DNA of 32,289 nucleotides, taken from assembly GCA_029782025.1 (NCBI GenBank), contig JAKOVR010000047.1:1-32289 (forward strand). The letters are read 5' to 3'. A model generated the notes under the pieces. It was not told where the DNA came from. It ran no database searches and saw only the letters and a program-made list of their open reading frames with translations. Both the position numbers and the translations under genes were made by a program. Below, in pieces: positions 7,470 to 15,277 of the stretch (positions are counted from its first letter, which is position 1; each line of letters starts with the position of its first letter). Source of the stretch: Actinomycetes bacterium. GTDB lineage: Bacteria > Actinomycetota > Acidimicrobiia > Acidimicrobiales > Acidimicrobilacustridaceae.

Positions 7470-8465
7470 CTAGTCCACCGCGTAGATGCGCAGCCCCCGC
7501 CAGAGCAGCTTGGCCACGGGGTTGATGAGGCCGAGCTCGCGGCACAGCTTGCGCACCTTGCGCACGCCGTCGCGGAGCTCGTCCTGCAGCTGGGCGTTGC
7601 CTCGGTAGGCCTCGCGCATGACCTCGTCGGGGATGCCGAACTCCTTCGCCATCGACGCCGGGGCCTTGATCATCATCTGGGCCATGATCCCGAGGATGAT
7701 CGGGGCGGCGATGCTCATCACGAACCGGCGGGCCGGGCCGAGGTGGGGGACCTCCTGCTTGAGGTAGTGCCGGGCGAAGGACAGGTGCCTCGCCTCCTCG
7801 GTGACGTGATGTCGCATCATGGTCTCGATGACCGGGGGCAGGTCGTCGCGACGGCGGAGGATGTCGCGCTGGATGTAGTCGATCGGGTCTTCGCCACCGA
7901 GCACGAAGATGAAGAACAGCTCGGGGAAGAACCGGCCCATCAGCACGACCCGGTTGGCGGCCCGGCGCAGGTGGCGGGGCATGCCCGGGATCGGCAGGCC
8001 CGACCGGTTCACGAACTCCTGGAACATCATCCCGTGGTGGGCCTCTTCGATGACCTCGTGGTAGATGTACCGGAACGTCGGGTCGTGGTTCTCCAGCCGG
8101 AAGGCGTGCTCGAGCAGCCCCCGCTTGAGCACGTTCTCGAACTCGCCGCCGAGCTTGGCCGCCGAGGCGTAGCGGTAGAGCCCGATGCGCGACCGGACGC
8201 CGGCCGGCTGGGCCTGGTACCACGCCGTGGCCCCGAGCGGGTCGACGTGGGGCAGCTCCCAGCGGGGATCGTCCTGGTCGACGGCGAAGGCCGGATCGTC
8301 CCAGGGGATGTCGGCGTAGGCGTCGTAGTGCTTGGTGACGGACTGCTCCGACAACCGGCGGACGAGCGCCTCGAACTTCTCGGCCGAGGTGCGGTCGAGG
8401 GCGACGTCGGCCTCCTCGTCGAGACGGGGGCCACCATAGGGGGTGGGGTGCTGGGTGAGCGCCAT
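7470..8465 (-). CDS. AurF-like diiron oxygenase/hydrolase family protein
   Basis: 331 residues, mostly helical. Two E-x(2-3)-H carboxylate-histidine motifs typical of ferritin-like diiron enzymes are visible: EVIEEAHHGMMFQEF near residue 143 and HVTEEARHLSFARHY near residue 222. This order and size match the AurF family (p-aminobenzoate N-oxygenase and relatives), although most actinobacterial members have no known substrate. The start ATG 8465 has AGAGGAAG six nt upstream. It is the second gene of an operon with the TetR gene 13 nt before it, so it is probably derepressed by a hydrophobic or aromatic ligand of that regulator. A hydrophobic stretch (FVMSIAAPIILGIMAQMMI) may sit on the membrane. 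Confidence 0.83.
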   Translation of the reverse strand: MALTQHPTPYGGPRLDEEADVALDRTSAEKFEALVRRLSEQSVTKHYDAYADIPWDDPAFAVDQDDPRWELPHVDPLGATAWYQAQPAGVRSRIGLYRYASAAKLGGEFENVLKRGLLEHAFRLENHDPTFRYIYHEVIEEAHHGMMFQEFVNRSGLPIPGMPRHLRRAANRVVLMGRFFPELFFIFVLGGEDPIDYIQRDILRRRDDLPPVIETMMRHHVTEEARHLSFARHYLKQEVPHLGPARRFVMSIAAPIILGIMAQMMIKAPASMAKEFGIPDEVMREAYRGNAQLQDELRDGVRKVRKLCRELGLINPVAKLLWRGLRIYAVD

Positions 8466-8478
8466 GGGGGGCTTCCTC

Positions 8479-9141
8479 TCAGGATGGATCGTCGGGGTGC
8501 GGTATGTCCCTACCCCGGGTGAGCGGATCGACGTTGTCGAAGTAGGCGGCGAGCAGCTTGACCAGGGCGAGCACGCGCTCGGCGTCGGCCGGGGCGTCCG
8601 GGCCCCCGCCGTACTGCTGGAGCATCAGCCCGTCGAGGACCGAGAACAGGAGGGCGGGCACGGCGGCGTTGATCTCGGGCGGCAAGGAGGTGAGCCCGTC
8701 GGGGAAGAGCTCGGTCCACACCCGGAGCACCTCGGCCCGCAGCTCGGCGGCCAAGCCCGCGACCACCGGCTGGAGCTCGGGGTCGGTGCGGGAGGCGATC
8801 AACAGCTCGTGCCAGGCCGTGGCCGCGGGGCCCTGGTAGATGCCCCACAGCAGGTCGATGGCGTGCTCGAGGCGCTCCGGCCCCGCCGGGAGTGCCCCGA
8901 GGGTGGTGCGCACCTCCTCGAGGCGGGCGGCGAGCACATGGCGGGCCGACGCGGCGACGAGGTCGGTCTTGGTCGGGAAGTGGTGGAGCTGCGCCCCCCG
9001 GGACACCCCGGCCCGCGCCGCCACCTCGGTGGTGCTGGTGCGGGCGTAGCCGAGCTCGGCCATCGAGACGAGGGCGGCGTCGACCAGCTTGGTCCGGGTC
9101 TGCTCGCTGCGCTCGGCCTGGGTCCGGCGGGTCGGGGGCAC
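8479..9141 (-). CDS. TetR family regulator of the AurF-like operon
   Basis: 220 residues. The DNA-binding part is TRTKLVDAALVSMAELGYA followed by TSTTEVAARAGVSRGAQLHHFPTK, a clear TetR helix-turn-helix, with a helical ligand domain after it. GTG 9141 lies seven nt after a -10 hexamer (TACAAC), so the message is probably leaderless. A near-perfect inverted repeat at 9162-9193 covers the -35 region, implying autorepression. The downstream AurF-like gene starts 13 nt after this stop and must share its mRNA. Confidence 0.92.
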   Translation of the reverse strand: MPPTRRTQAERSEQTRTKLVDAALVSMAELGYARTSTTEVAARAGVSRGAQLHHFPTKTDLVAASARHVLAARLEEVRTTLGALPAGPERLEHAIDLLWGIYQGPAATAWHELLIASRTDPELQPVVAGLAAELRAEVLRVWTELFPDGLTSLPPEINAAVPALLFSVLDGLMLQQYGGGPDAPADAERVLALVKLLAAYFDNVDPLTRGRDIPHPDDPS

Positions 9142-9148
9142 GACGACG

Positions 9149-9178
9149 GTTGTAGCCGACCCACAAACAAACAGTCAA
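9149..9178 (-). promoter_or_regulatory. Promoter of the TetR/AurF-like operon
   Basis: -35 TTGACT (9178-9173) and -10 TACAAC (9154-9149) with an 18-nt spacer, one of the few complete -35/-10 pairs in the window. Seven nt separate the -10 from the GTG start. Confidence 0.7.
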
Positions 9179-9193
9179 CCCTGCTTGTTTGTG
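9162..9193. promoter_or_regulatory. TetR-type operator
   Basis: Inverted repeat CACAAACAAACAG (9162-9174) and CTGCTTGTTTGTG (9181-9193), 12 of 13 positions complementary, 6 nt apart. One arm covers the -35 end and the spacer of the TetR promoter, so bound repressor would block polymerase. Confidence 0.82.
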
Positions 9194-9250
9194 AGATATG
9201 GCACGTCGCTGAATCGGGCCGGGTCGGTGACGCCCGGGGCGCCCCTCGAT

Positions 9251-9297
9251 CCTTGGGTGCGTAAGGGCGCGCATAGCGCACCCTTACGCACCCAAGG
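9251..9297. repeat. 47-nt palindromic repeat, copy 3 (orientation A)
   Basis: Base-for-base identical to 1276-1322. It begins 11 nt after the stop of the minus-strand sigma-factor gene. In that gene's RNA the single imperfect position becomes a U-G pair, so the mRNA can form an uninterrupted 22-bp stem. Confidence 0.95.
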
Positions 9298-9308
9298 ACG
9301 CACCGCGG

Positions 9309-11423
9309 CTACTGGACGGTCAGGCTTGCCTTGACGGTCTGCCAGATGGTGGTGCCGTCCGGGGCGATGATGTCGAGGAAGTAGTCGTACGTGGTCGTCA
9401 CCCGGAGGGCGGCGCTGCACGTGCCGGGGGCGCCGTTGAGCGGGTTCGGGGGCGTGTACTTGCCGGGGCAGAGCAGCACTCCGGGGTTGGTGAGCTGGGT
9501 CCCGAGCGTGGTGTCGGTCTGGTTGTCGTTCGGCCCGTGGACCCGCACGGAGTACCCAGACGGTCCGCCGGTGACGCTCCAGATCGCGGCCGGCGGCTTC
9601 GGCGTCGAGTTCGCCGCCATCGTCCAGCGGCGGACCGTCATCGGCGTGGGATCGATGTAGAACTTGACGCTGATCGGCGCCGTCGTGGTCGTCGTCGCCC
9701 CAGTGGTGGTGGTGGTCGGCGCCGTGGTGGTGGGCGTGACCTTGGTGGTGGGCGTGACCTTCGACGTGGTCGTCGTGGACTGCGGCAGGGTGGTCGAGGT
9801 GCTCACGACGCTGCCGGTGGGATCGAGCAGGATGATCTGCGGGAGGGTCCCGCCATCATCGGGAACGCTGGACGGCGGGTCGACCACGCCGCCGGGATCG
9901 GTGGTGGTCGGCGAGATGATCATCGGGGCCACGCTGGAGCTCACCGGGCCGTCGGTGCTCCCGGGGCCGGCGATCAGGTCCGGGCTGGTCGTGCTGCAGC
10001 TCTTCATGAGGAGCAGGAGGGTGACGCCGGCCACGAGCGCGCCGCCGCCGAGCGCACCGACGAACTTCTTCGGGAACCCGCCGCCCGAGCCGCCCGGCCC
10101 GCCGGCATCGTCGGGGCCACCGGGCCCGACCATCGCGTCGGGAGCAGAGGCGCCGGGGCCACCCGAGGCCGAGCCACCACCGCCGGAGCCACCGCCGGAA
10201 CCGCCGCCACCCCCGGCACCGCCGCCGCCCGACCCGCCGGGGCCGCTCACGGCGTCGAACGCCTGCTCGAACGGCGACGGGCCGGAGCCGTGGCCGGCGC
10301 CGCCGATCCCGCCGCCCGACCCGCCCGAGCCCGTCCCTCCGGTCCCGAGGCCGCCATGGCCCTGGAGCTGGGACACGTGGCCCTGCCCCTGGTGGGCCTT
10401 CAGCGTGGAGACGTGCCCCGATCCATGGCTGACCGATGAATCGAGCACGGCCGAGGCCGAGGCGCCCGCTCCCCCGGCGCCTCCGAAGATCGATCCGCCC
10501 AGGGCCACACCGGCCCCCTGCAGGAACGATGCCGCCTGGGCCTTGAGCGCGTCGGAGGCGACCATGATCGGCACGGCGGCGAACAGGGCCGCCGGCTCGA
10601 CACCCAGGGCTCGTTGCCGGCTGCAGACGTCGCACCCTTCGGCGTGCTTGGTGATGAGCTTCACGGCGTCGGCGTCGAACTCGGTGATGCCGGCCGAGAG
10701 CAGCAGGCGCTCGAGCACCTCGCAGCGGGGGTTGCCGCCCCGCCAGAGCACCCGGGCTCGCACCGCCCCGTCGAGCCGCCCCCGCACCCGGTGGACGAGC
10801 TGGTTGGCCGCGTTGCGGTTCATGCCCAGGACCTCGCCCACTTCGGCCGGGGACAGCCCGTGCCGGAGCTGCAGGTCGAGGACCTCGGCGTCGCGGGGCC
10901 CGAGGGCCCGGGCCGACTCCCACACGAGCTCCTGGAGCTCGGCGTCCTCCATGGCCCGAGCCGGGTCGCCCACCCGGCCGAGACCGTCTTCGAAGCGGAA
11001 CCCGTCGGGGGCGTTCGATGCCGCGCCGCCGACCGCCTCGATCACGGCCAGCTCCTGATCGTCCATGGCGCTGGCACGGCGCTCCCGCTCGCTGCGGTTG
11101 TACGCCCCGTTGCGGGCGATGCGCAGGAGCCATCCACCGAAGGCGTTGTGGTCGCGCAGGCGCTCGAGGTTCTTCCAGGCCGAGAGGAACGTGTCCTGGG
11201 CGTTCTCGGCCGCCAGCTCGCGGTCACGGAGGATGCGGAACGAGAGGTCGTAGACCTTGTCGAACCAGTGGTCGTAGAGCTCGCCGAAGGCCCGGCTGTC
11301 GCCCCCCTGCACCCGCTCCACCAACGACGCGTCGCGGGCGCGGTGTTCGTAGCGTCCCGGCTCGTCGTCGCCATCCATCGGGGCGGCGAGGTCCGAGCCG
11401 TCGTCGGCGGCGTGGTCGTCCAT
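9309..11423 (-). CDS. ECF sigma factor fused to zinc-finger, transmembrane helix and extracellular domain
   Basis: 704 residues from ATG 11423 (GAAG 8 nt upstream); ATG 11447 is eight codons earlier but has its GGAG touching the start. Parts, numbered from 11447: sigma region 2 at about 42-120 (DTFLSAWKNLERLRD), region 4 at 170-225 (LSPAEVGEVLGMNRNAANQLVHRVRGRL), Cys242 plus H268-x3-C272-x2-C275 like the zinc-binding motif of anti-sigma factors, a Gly/Ser-rich linker to about 460, one transmembrane helix at 463-481, a Pro/Thr/Ser-rich stalk to 590, and a beta-rich domain with two Cys at the C-terminus. The sigma part would be cytoplasmic, the tail outside. A sigma factor in one chain with its own anti-sigma-like tether implies release by proteolysis or conformational change. 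ECF proteins with C-terminal extensions are known in actinobacteria; I cannot place this one in a numbered group. Confidence 0.85.
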   Translation of the reverse strand: MDDHAADDGSDLAAPMDGDDEPGRYEHRARDASLVERVQGGDSRAFGELYDHWFDKVYDLSFRILRDRELAAENAQDTFLSAWKNLERLRDHNAFGGWLLRIARNGAYNRSERERRASAMDDQELAVIEAVGGAASNAPDGFRFEDGLGRVGDPARAMEDAELQELVWESARALGPRDAEVLDLQLRHGLSPAEVGEVLGMNRNAANQLVHRVRGRLDGAVRARVLWRGGNPRCEVLERLLLSAGITEFDADAVKLITKHAEGCDVCSRQRALGVEPAALFAAVPIMVASDALKAQAASFLQGAGVALGGSIFGGAGGAGASASAVLDSSVSHGSGHVSTLKAHQGQGHVSQLQGHGGLGTGGTGSGGSGGGIGGAGHGSGPSPFEQAFDAVSGPGGSGGGGAGGGGGSGGGSGGGGSASGGPGASAPDAMVGPGGPDDAGGPGGSGGGFPKKFVGALGGGALVAGVTLLLLMKSCSTTSPDLIAGPGSTDGPVSSSVAPMIISPTTTDPGGVVDPPSSVPDDGGTLPQIILLDPTGSVVSTSTTLPQSTTTTSKVTPTTKVTPTTTAPTTTTTGATTTTTAPISVKFYIDPTPMTVRRWTMAANSTPKPPAAIWSVTGGPSGYSVRVHGPNDNQTDTTLGTQLTNPGVLLCPGKYTPPNPLNGAPGTCSAALRVTTTYDYFLDIIAPDGTTIWQTVKASLTVQ

Positions 11424-11648
11424 AGGGCTGACTTCATTGTGGCGCATCTCCGGTCGTCCCTGGCTTCAAGCGGTGCACACGTGGCGTGTCGGAACTCCTG
11501 AGCGTCGGCGGGGCCCGCGCTTACGACCCGACGTGCGGGATGTCACACCGCGCCGGCCTCCAGCCCGGACGGCGCTCGCACCGCCCCCGCCGGTGTGATG
11601 GACGACACGCCGTTGCGGCCATAAGCGGCCCGGGAGGTGGTGCTCAGG

Positions 11649-11671
11649 GGTCCATGTCCGCCGGATGGACC
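11649..11671 (+). other. Hairpin in the leader of the C-x6-C secreted protein gene
   Basis: GGTCCAT and ATGGACC form a 7-bp inverted repeat with a 9-nt loop, ending about 10 nt before the AAAGGA ribosome site. It could be an RNA structure or an operator. The rest of 11448-11648 shows no promoter I can support. Confidence 0.3.
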
Positions 11672-11695
11672 GGCGCCACCTGAAAGGAACCTCCC

Positions 11696-12112
11696 ATGAA
11701 GCTGCGCACCAAGCTCCTCGCCTCCACCCTCGCCCTCGGCTCGAGCCTGGGCGGCGTCGCCGTCGCCTTCAGCGGGCCGGCCAACGCCAGCACGCCGATC
11801 CAGATCAACTGCGCCACGATGCCGGCGCTGTGCCAGATCGCGGTGCCCACGTTGCCGCCCTCGACGCTGGGGCCGCCCCCCACGGTGAAGGTCCCGCCCA
11901 CCGTGTCCATCCCGCCCGGGGTCACCATCCCGCCGCACATCACGATCCCGCCGATCAACCCCTGTGCGCTCAGCCCGAAGGGCTGCAAGCCCCCGGCGAC
12001 CGTGCCCGACCCCGGTGGCCCCTACGGCACCGACGACTGCACCGGTGGCCCGACCGGCTGTGACCCGGCCGCCGACGTCCCGGTGAAGGCCCGCCCGACC
12101 TTCACCGGCTGA
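11696..12112 (+). CDS. Small secreted proline-rich protein with three C-x6-C pairs
   Basis: 138 residues. A typical Sec signal (MKLRTKLLASTLALGSSLGGVAVAF, cleavage after ANA near residue 32) is followed by about 107 mature residues rich in Pro, Thr and Val. The six cysteines fall in three pairs, each separated by exactly six residues: CATMPALC, CALSPKGC and CTGGPTGC. Between the first and second pair runs a repetitive P-P-x-V/I-x-I-P-P segment. AAAGGA lies eight nt before ATG 11696. A very strong hairpin follows the stop, so it is probably monocistronic. I do not recognise the family; a disulfide-stapled extracellular or wall-associated peptide is inference. It is divergent from the tethered sigma factor. 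Confidence 0.78.
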   Translation: MKLRTKLLASTLALGSSLGGVAVAFSGPANASTPIQINCATMPALCQIAVPTLPPSTLGPPPTVKVPPTVSIPPGVTIPPHITIPPINPCALSPKGCKPPATVPDPGGPYGTDDCTGGPTGCDPAADVPVKARPTFTG

Positions 12113-12140
12113 TCCCCGCCGGCCCGGTCCTCCCCGGTGC

Positions 12141-12178
12141 GGCTGGCCGGGTCGGGCTCCTGCCCGACCCGGCCGGCT
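12141..12178 (+). terminator. Strong hairpin terminator after the C-x6-C protein gene
   Basis: Perfect 13-bp GC stem (12145-12157 with 12162-12174) and a TCCT loop, extended by four weaker pairs. It starts about 30 nt after the stop at 12112. No U tract follows, as often in high-GC actinobacteria. Confidence 0.7.
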
Positions 12179-12245
12179 CGCACCCGGCGCCCACCCGCGA
12201 CCCCGCTCCGACCTGCACCACCACCCCGATCTCCTGGAGAACCCG

Positions 12246-13055
12246 ATGAACCCCCGCACCCCCACCCGCCACGCCGGCTTGCTCCTCTCGCTGGCCGCCG
12301 GCGCCCTCGCCCTCGGCGCCTGCTCGGCGGGCCCCGCCTCGAGCCAGGCCGACGCTCCGTCCACGAACGCCGTGCCCGTCACCGTCGGCACCGCACCGCC
12401 CGTCGGGGGTGTCGACACCACTGCCGCTCCGGTCACCACCGCCCCGGCGCCGGTGGCCGCCAGCCGCAACGTGCAGGTCCTGCACGACGGCGTGGCCGTC
12501 CGCTCGGCCGCCGACGACTCGGCCGCGACGGTCACCACGCTCGGCGCCAAGACCAAGCTCGGCTCGAAGACGACGCTCCTCGCCCTCGGCGAACAGGACG
12601 GATGGGTGCAGGTCGCCCTCCCCACCCGGCCCAACGGCGCCACCGGTTGGGTCCGGTCCACCGACGTGAAGGAGCGTGACAACAGCTACGAGGTCCGGAT
12701 CGAGCTCGGCGCCCACCGCCTGACGGTCACCAAGGACGGCGAGGTGGCGGTCACCGCCGACGTCGCCGTCGGCGCCCCGGGCACGCCCACGCCCACCGGC
12801 CGGTTCTACATCACCGACCTGCTCGAGAACGACGACCCGTCGGGCGCCTACGGGCCCTTCGCCCTCGGCCTCTCCGCCCACTCCGACACGCTCACCGAGT
12901 TCGCCGGGGGCGACGGGCAGATCGGCATCCACGGCACCAACGACCCGTCGAGCATCGGTCGCAGCGTGTCGCACGGCTGCGTGCGCCTGCCCAACGAGCT
13001 CATCGCGGGCCTGGCCCGCACGCTCCCGCTGGGCACCCCCGTCACCATCGTCTGA
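12246..13055 (+). CDS. L,D-transpeptidase (YkuD) lipoprotein with SH3-like domain
   Basis: 269 residues. Lipobox LGAC at about residue 26, then a Thr/Pro-rich linker, a bacterial SH3-like segment (NVQVLHDGVAVRSAADD to GATGWVRSTDV, about 76-140) and a YkuD catalytic domain to the end. The active-site motif is intact: His229 in IGIHGTND and Cys245 in SHGCVRLPN. It would form 3-3 peptidoglycan cross-links or attach proteins to the wall, working outside the membrane. ATG 12246 has GGAG seven nt upstream. The hairpin at 12145-12174 separates it from the preceding secreted-protein gene, so it needs its own promoter, which I could not identify. It is convergent with the lipoprotein gene at 13173. 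Confidence 0.92.
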   Translation: MNPRTPTRHAGLLLSLAAGALALGACSAGPASSQADAPSTNAVPVTVGTAPPVGGVDTTAAPVTTAPAPVAASRNVQVLHDGVAVRSAADDSAATVTTLGAKTKLGSKTTLLALGEQDGWVQVALPTRPNGATGWVRSTDVKERDNSYEVRIELGAHRLTVTKDGEVAVTADVAVGAPGTPTPTGRFYITDLLENDDPSGAYGPFALGLSAHSDTLTEFAGGDGQIGIHGTNDPSSIGRSVSHGCVRLPNELIAGLARTLPLGTPVTIV

Positions 13056-13077
13056 CCTGGACCATCCGCAGTTCCTC

Positions 13078-13107
13078 GGGGGCCGGCCGCATCAGCGGTC
13101 GGCCCCC
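13078..13107. terminator. Bidirectional hairpin terminator
   Basis: 12-bp stem with one G-U pair (GGGGGCCGGCCG against CGGTCGGCCCCC) and a 6-nt loop, between two convergent genes, 22 nt after the transpeptidase stop. Confidence 0.6.
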
Positions 13108-13172
13108 GACGCGTATCGCCGCGGCGCCGGCGACGCCTACGGCGAGCGCCACAGCCCCGCCGCGCCGCGTGG

Positions 13173-13940
13173 TCAGCTGTCGGCGTTGAGGATCTGGAGC
13201 CGGTCGAGCACGAACGTGCCGTCGATGCCGATGAACGACTGGATCGAGGTCTTGGTGACGGACTCGATCTTGCCGCACACGCGCTTGTCGTCGATCGACG
13301 TGATCGTGATGGTCGAGTCGCCCTGCAGCAGGCGCTCCTTGCCGGCGTACACGATGTAGGACACGACGGTGCCCGCCGGCTTCTTGGCCGCCGACCCCGG
13401 CGTCGAACCGCTGGTCTCGCTGTCCGATCCGCGCGCCTCGTCGGTGAAGGACTGGCCGGCGCTGACCTTCCCCGTGCCCTCGAGCTGGAGCCGGAAGGTC
13501 AGGTAGAGCTTGCCGGTGGGCGCGCCGGGATCGCCGACGGGGATCGAGTAGCCGAACTGCTTGTCCTTCGGGATCTCGAACTCGGCCAGCGCCACGTCGA
13601 GGTGGTCGTCGTCGTCCACCGTGTTGGCCGGGTGGGGGCCGGCGTCGGCCCACGCGGTCTTGATCTCGAGGGGGCGATCCTCGAGCCCGGCGTCGGCCGC
13701 CGCCGCGTTCCGGAGCGAGAGCGCATTGCGGCACAACGGCACTGTGGTGCCGGGGGCGGCGGTCCCCACCGGCTTGGTGGCCGACGGCGCGGCGCTGCCG
13801 GGGGCGGCGGAAGAGCCCGGGCCGCCTGTCGCGGCGGGGGCGGGGTCCGACTTCGAGCAAGCCGGCGCCAGGGCGAGGGCCACGGCGACGATCGGCGCGC
13901 CGAGCGCGGCGCGCCGGGTGGGGAGGATCGACCAGGTCAT
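13173..13940 (-). CDS. Hypothetical lipoprotein
   Basis: 255 residues from ATG 13940, chosen because GGAG lies five to six nt upstream and because it gives a normal lipoprotein signal (TRRAALGAPIVAVALALAPAC). The twin arginine before the hydrophobic core could make it a Tat substrate. After an Ala/Pro/Ser/Gly-rich linker comes a mixed alpha/beta region with an acidic VDDDDHLDVAL stretch, two further cysteines and no motif that I recognise. C-terminal strands (STITITSIDDKRVCGKI, SFIGIDGTFVLDRL) suggest a beta-sandwich. It is 70 nt upstream-adjacent to the acyl-CoA dehydrogenase stop on the same strand. Function unknown. Confidence 0.78.
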   Translation of the reverse strand: MTWSILPTRRAALGAPIVAVALALAPACSKSDPAPAATGGPGSSAAPGSAAPSATKPVGTAAPGTTVPLCRNALSLRNAAAADAGLEDRPLEIKTAWADAGPHPANTVDDDDHLDVALAEFEIPKDKQFGYSIPVGDPGAPTGKLYLTFRLQLEGTGKVSAGQSFTDEARGSDSETSGSTPGSAAKKPAGTVVSYIVYAGKERLLQGDSTITITSIDDKRVCGKIESVTKTSIQSFIGIDGTFVLDRLQILNADS

Positions 13941-14010
13941 GTGCGCTCCAGGAGTTCTCGCAAGACGACGGGTTCGGGATCGGAGGCGCACGGACGTGGC
14001 CTCGGCGGGC

Positions 14011-15192
14011 TCAGATGGCGTGGTCCTCGATCAGGCGCCGGCCGATCACCATCTTCTGGATCTCATTGGTGCCCTCACCCACGATCATGAGCGGTGCGTC
14101 ACGGTACAACCGCTCGATGGGGTACTCCGCGGCATAGCCGTTGCCGCCGTGGATGCGCAGCGCCTCCTGGCAGATCTCCCAGCACGCCTCCGAGGCGAAG
14201 TACTTGGCCATGCCGGCCTCGAGGTCGCACCGTTCGCCCCGGGCCTTGCGTTGCGCCGCGTCGTAACACATGAGCCGCGCCGCGTGGAGCTTGGTGCCCA
14301 TCTCGGCCAGCTTGAACTGGATGGCCTGGTGTTGGGCGATGGGCCGGCCGAAGGTCTCGCGCTGCTGGGCGTAGCGGATCGATTCCTCGAAGGCCCGACG
14401 GGCGACGCCCACGGCCCGGGCCGAGATGTTGATGCGACCGAGCTCCACCGCCGACATCATCTGGAAGAACCCCTGGCCCTCCTCGCCGCCGAGCAGGTTG
14501 GCGGCGGGCACCTTGTGGTCGTCGAAGGTGAGCTCGACCGTCTCCACGCCGCGGTAGCCCAGCTTGTGGATGTTCGGACCGACGGTGATGCCTTGGTAGG
14601 TCGGCCCCGGCTCCTTCTCGACGAGCAGCACGCTCATCCCGCGGTGCTTCGACGCCGGATCGGGATCGGTGCGGACGAGGGTGACCACCAGCCCGGCCTC
14701 CCGACCGTTGGTCAGCCACATCTTGGTCCCGTTGACCACGTACACGTCGCCGTCGCGGACGGCCTTGGTGCGGATCGACGCCACATCGGAACCGGCGTCG
14801 GGCTCGCTGAGGGAGTAGGCACCCCGGATCTCGCCCGTCGCCATCTTGGGGAGGAGCCGGGCCTTCTGCTCGTCGGTGCCGAACGTCTTGATGAGGTAGC
14901 AGCCCATGAAGTGGGTGTTGAGGAACCCGCTCACGCTCATCCAGCCGTAGGCCAGCTCCTCCACGATCTGGGCGTAGGTGAGGATGTCGAGGCCGAGACC
15001 GCCGTACTCGGGCGGCACGGTGATGCCGAAGAGCCCCAGCTCCTTCATGCCCTCGACGATGGCCTCGGGGTACTCGTCGGCCTCGTCGAAGTGGGCGGCG
15101 AACGGGATGATCTTCTCGTCCCGGAACTTCCGCACCACGGCCAGGAGCTCCTCTCGGATCTCGGCGTTGTCGTCAGCCTGCTGCTCCGGCAC
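14011..15192 (-). CDS. Acyl-CoA dehydrogenase
   Basis: 393 residues, the standard length. It oxidises acyl-CoA to the trans-2-enoyl-CoA with FAD and passes electrons to ETF. Visible signatures: AYSLSEPDAGSDVASIRT (first family signature), YVVNGTKMWLTNG, the helix RINISARAVGVARRAFEE, QAIQFKLAEM and the C-terminal LRIHGGNGYAAEYPIERLYRDA, with EGTNEIQ at the base position region of short-chain types. GTG 15192 was chosen because GAGGGGGA precedes it by five nt; the open frame to 15759 runs antisense through the SDR gene and is not coding. It is divergent from the SDR gene across 85 nt containing one symmetric promoter element, suggesting joint control of a fatty-acid or isoprenoid acyl pathway. 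Substrate unknown. Confidence 0.93.
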   Translation of the reverse strand: MPEQQADDNAEIREELLAVVRKFRDEKIIPFAAHFDEADEYPEAIVEGMKELGLFGITVPPEYGGLGLDILTYAQIVEELAYGWMSVSGFLNTHFMGCYLIKTFGTDEQKARLLPKMATGEIRGAYSLSEPDAGSDVASIRTKAVRDGDVYVVNGTKMWLTNGREAGLVVTLVRTDPDPASKHRGMSVLLVEKEPGPTYQGITVGPNIHKLGYRGVETVELTFDDHKVPAANLLGGEEGQGFFQMMSAVELGRINISARAVGVARRAFEESIRYAQQRETFGRPIAQHQAIQFKLAEMGTKLHAARLMCYDAAQRKARGERCDLEAGMAKYFASEACWEICQEALRIHGGNGYAAEYPIERLYRDAPLMIVGEGTNEIQKMVIGRRLIEDHAI

Positions 15193-15232
15193 GGCGTCCC
15201 CCTCGGCGTTCGTCGGTTCCGTCTGTCTCGGA

Positions 15233-15250
15233 GGGACGCTATAGCGTCCC
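15233..15250. promoter_or_regulatory. Perfect 18-bp palindrome with divergent -10 hexamers
   Basis: GGGACGCTATAGCGTCCC is its own complement and lies between divergent acyl-CoA dehydrogenase and SDR genes. TATAGC reads as a -10 hexamer on the plus strand at 15240-15245 and on the minus strand at 15243-15238. Leaders of about 25-40 nt would remain on both sides, matching the presence of Shine-Dalgarno sites at both genes. It may also be a repressor site. Confidence 0.65.
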
Positions 15251-15277
15251 GTCCGTCGAGAAGAACCGGGAGACGCC

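Noticed and set aside
11464..11530. ECF-type promoter (GGAACT at 11491) upstream of the secreted-protein gene
   Set aside because: A -35-like GGAACT exists, but no CGTC/GTT-type -10 follows at 16-17 nt, so autoregulation by the tethered sigma factor cannot be supported from it.
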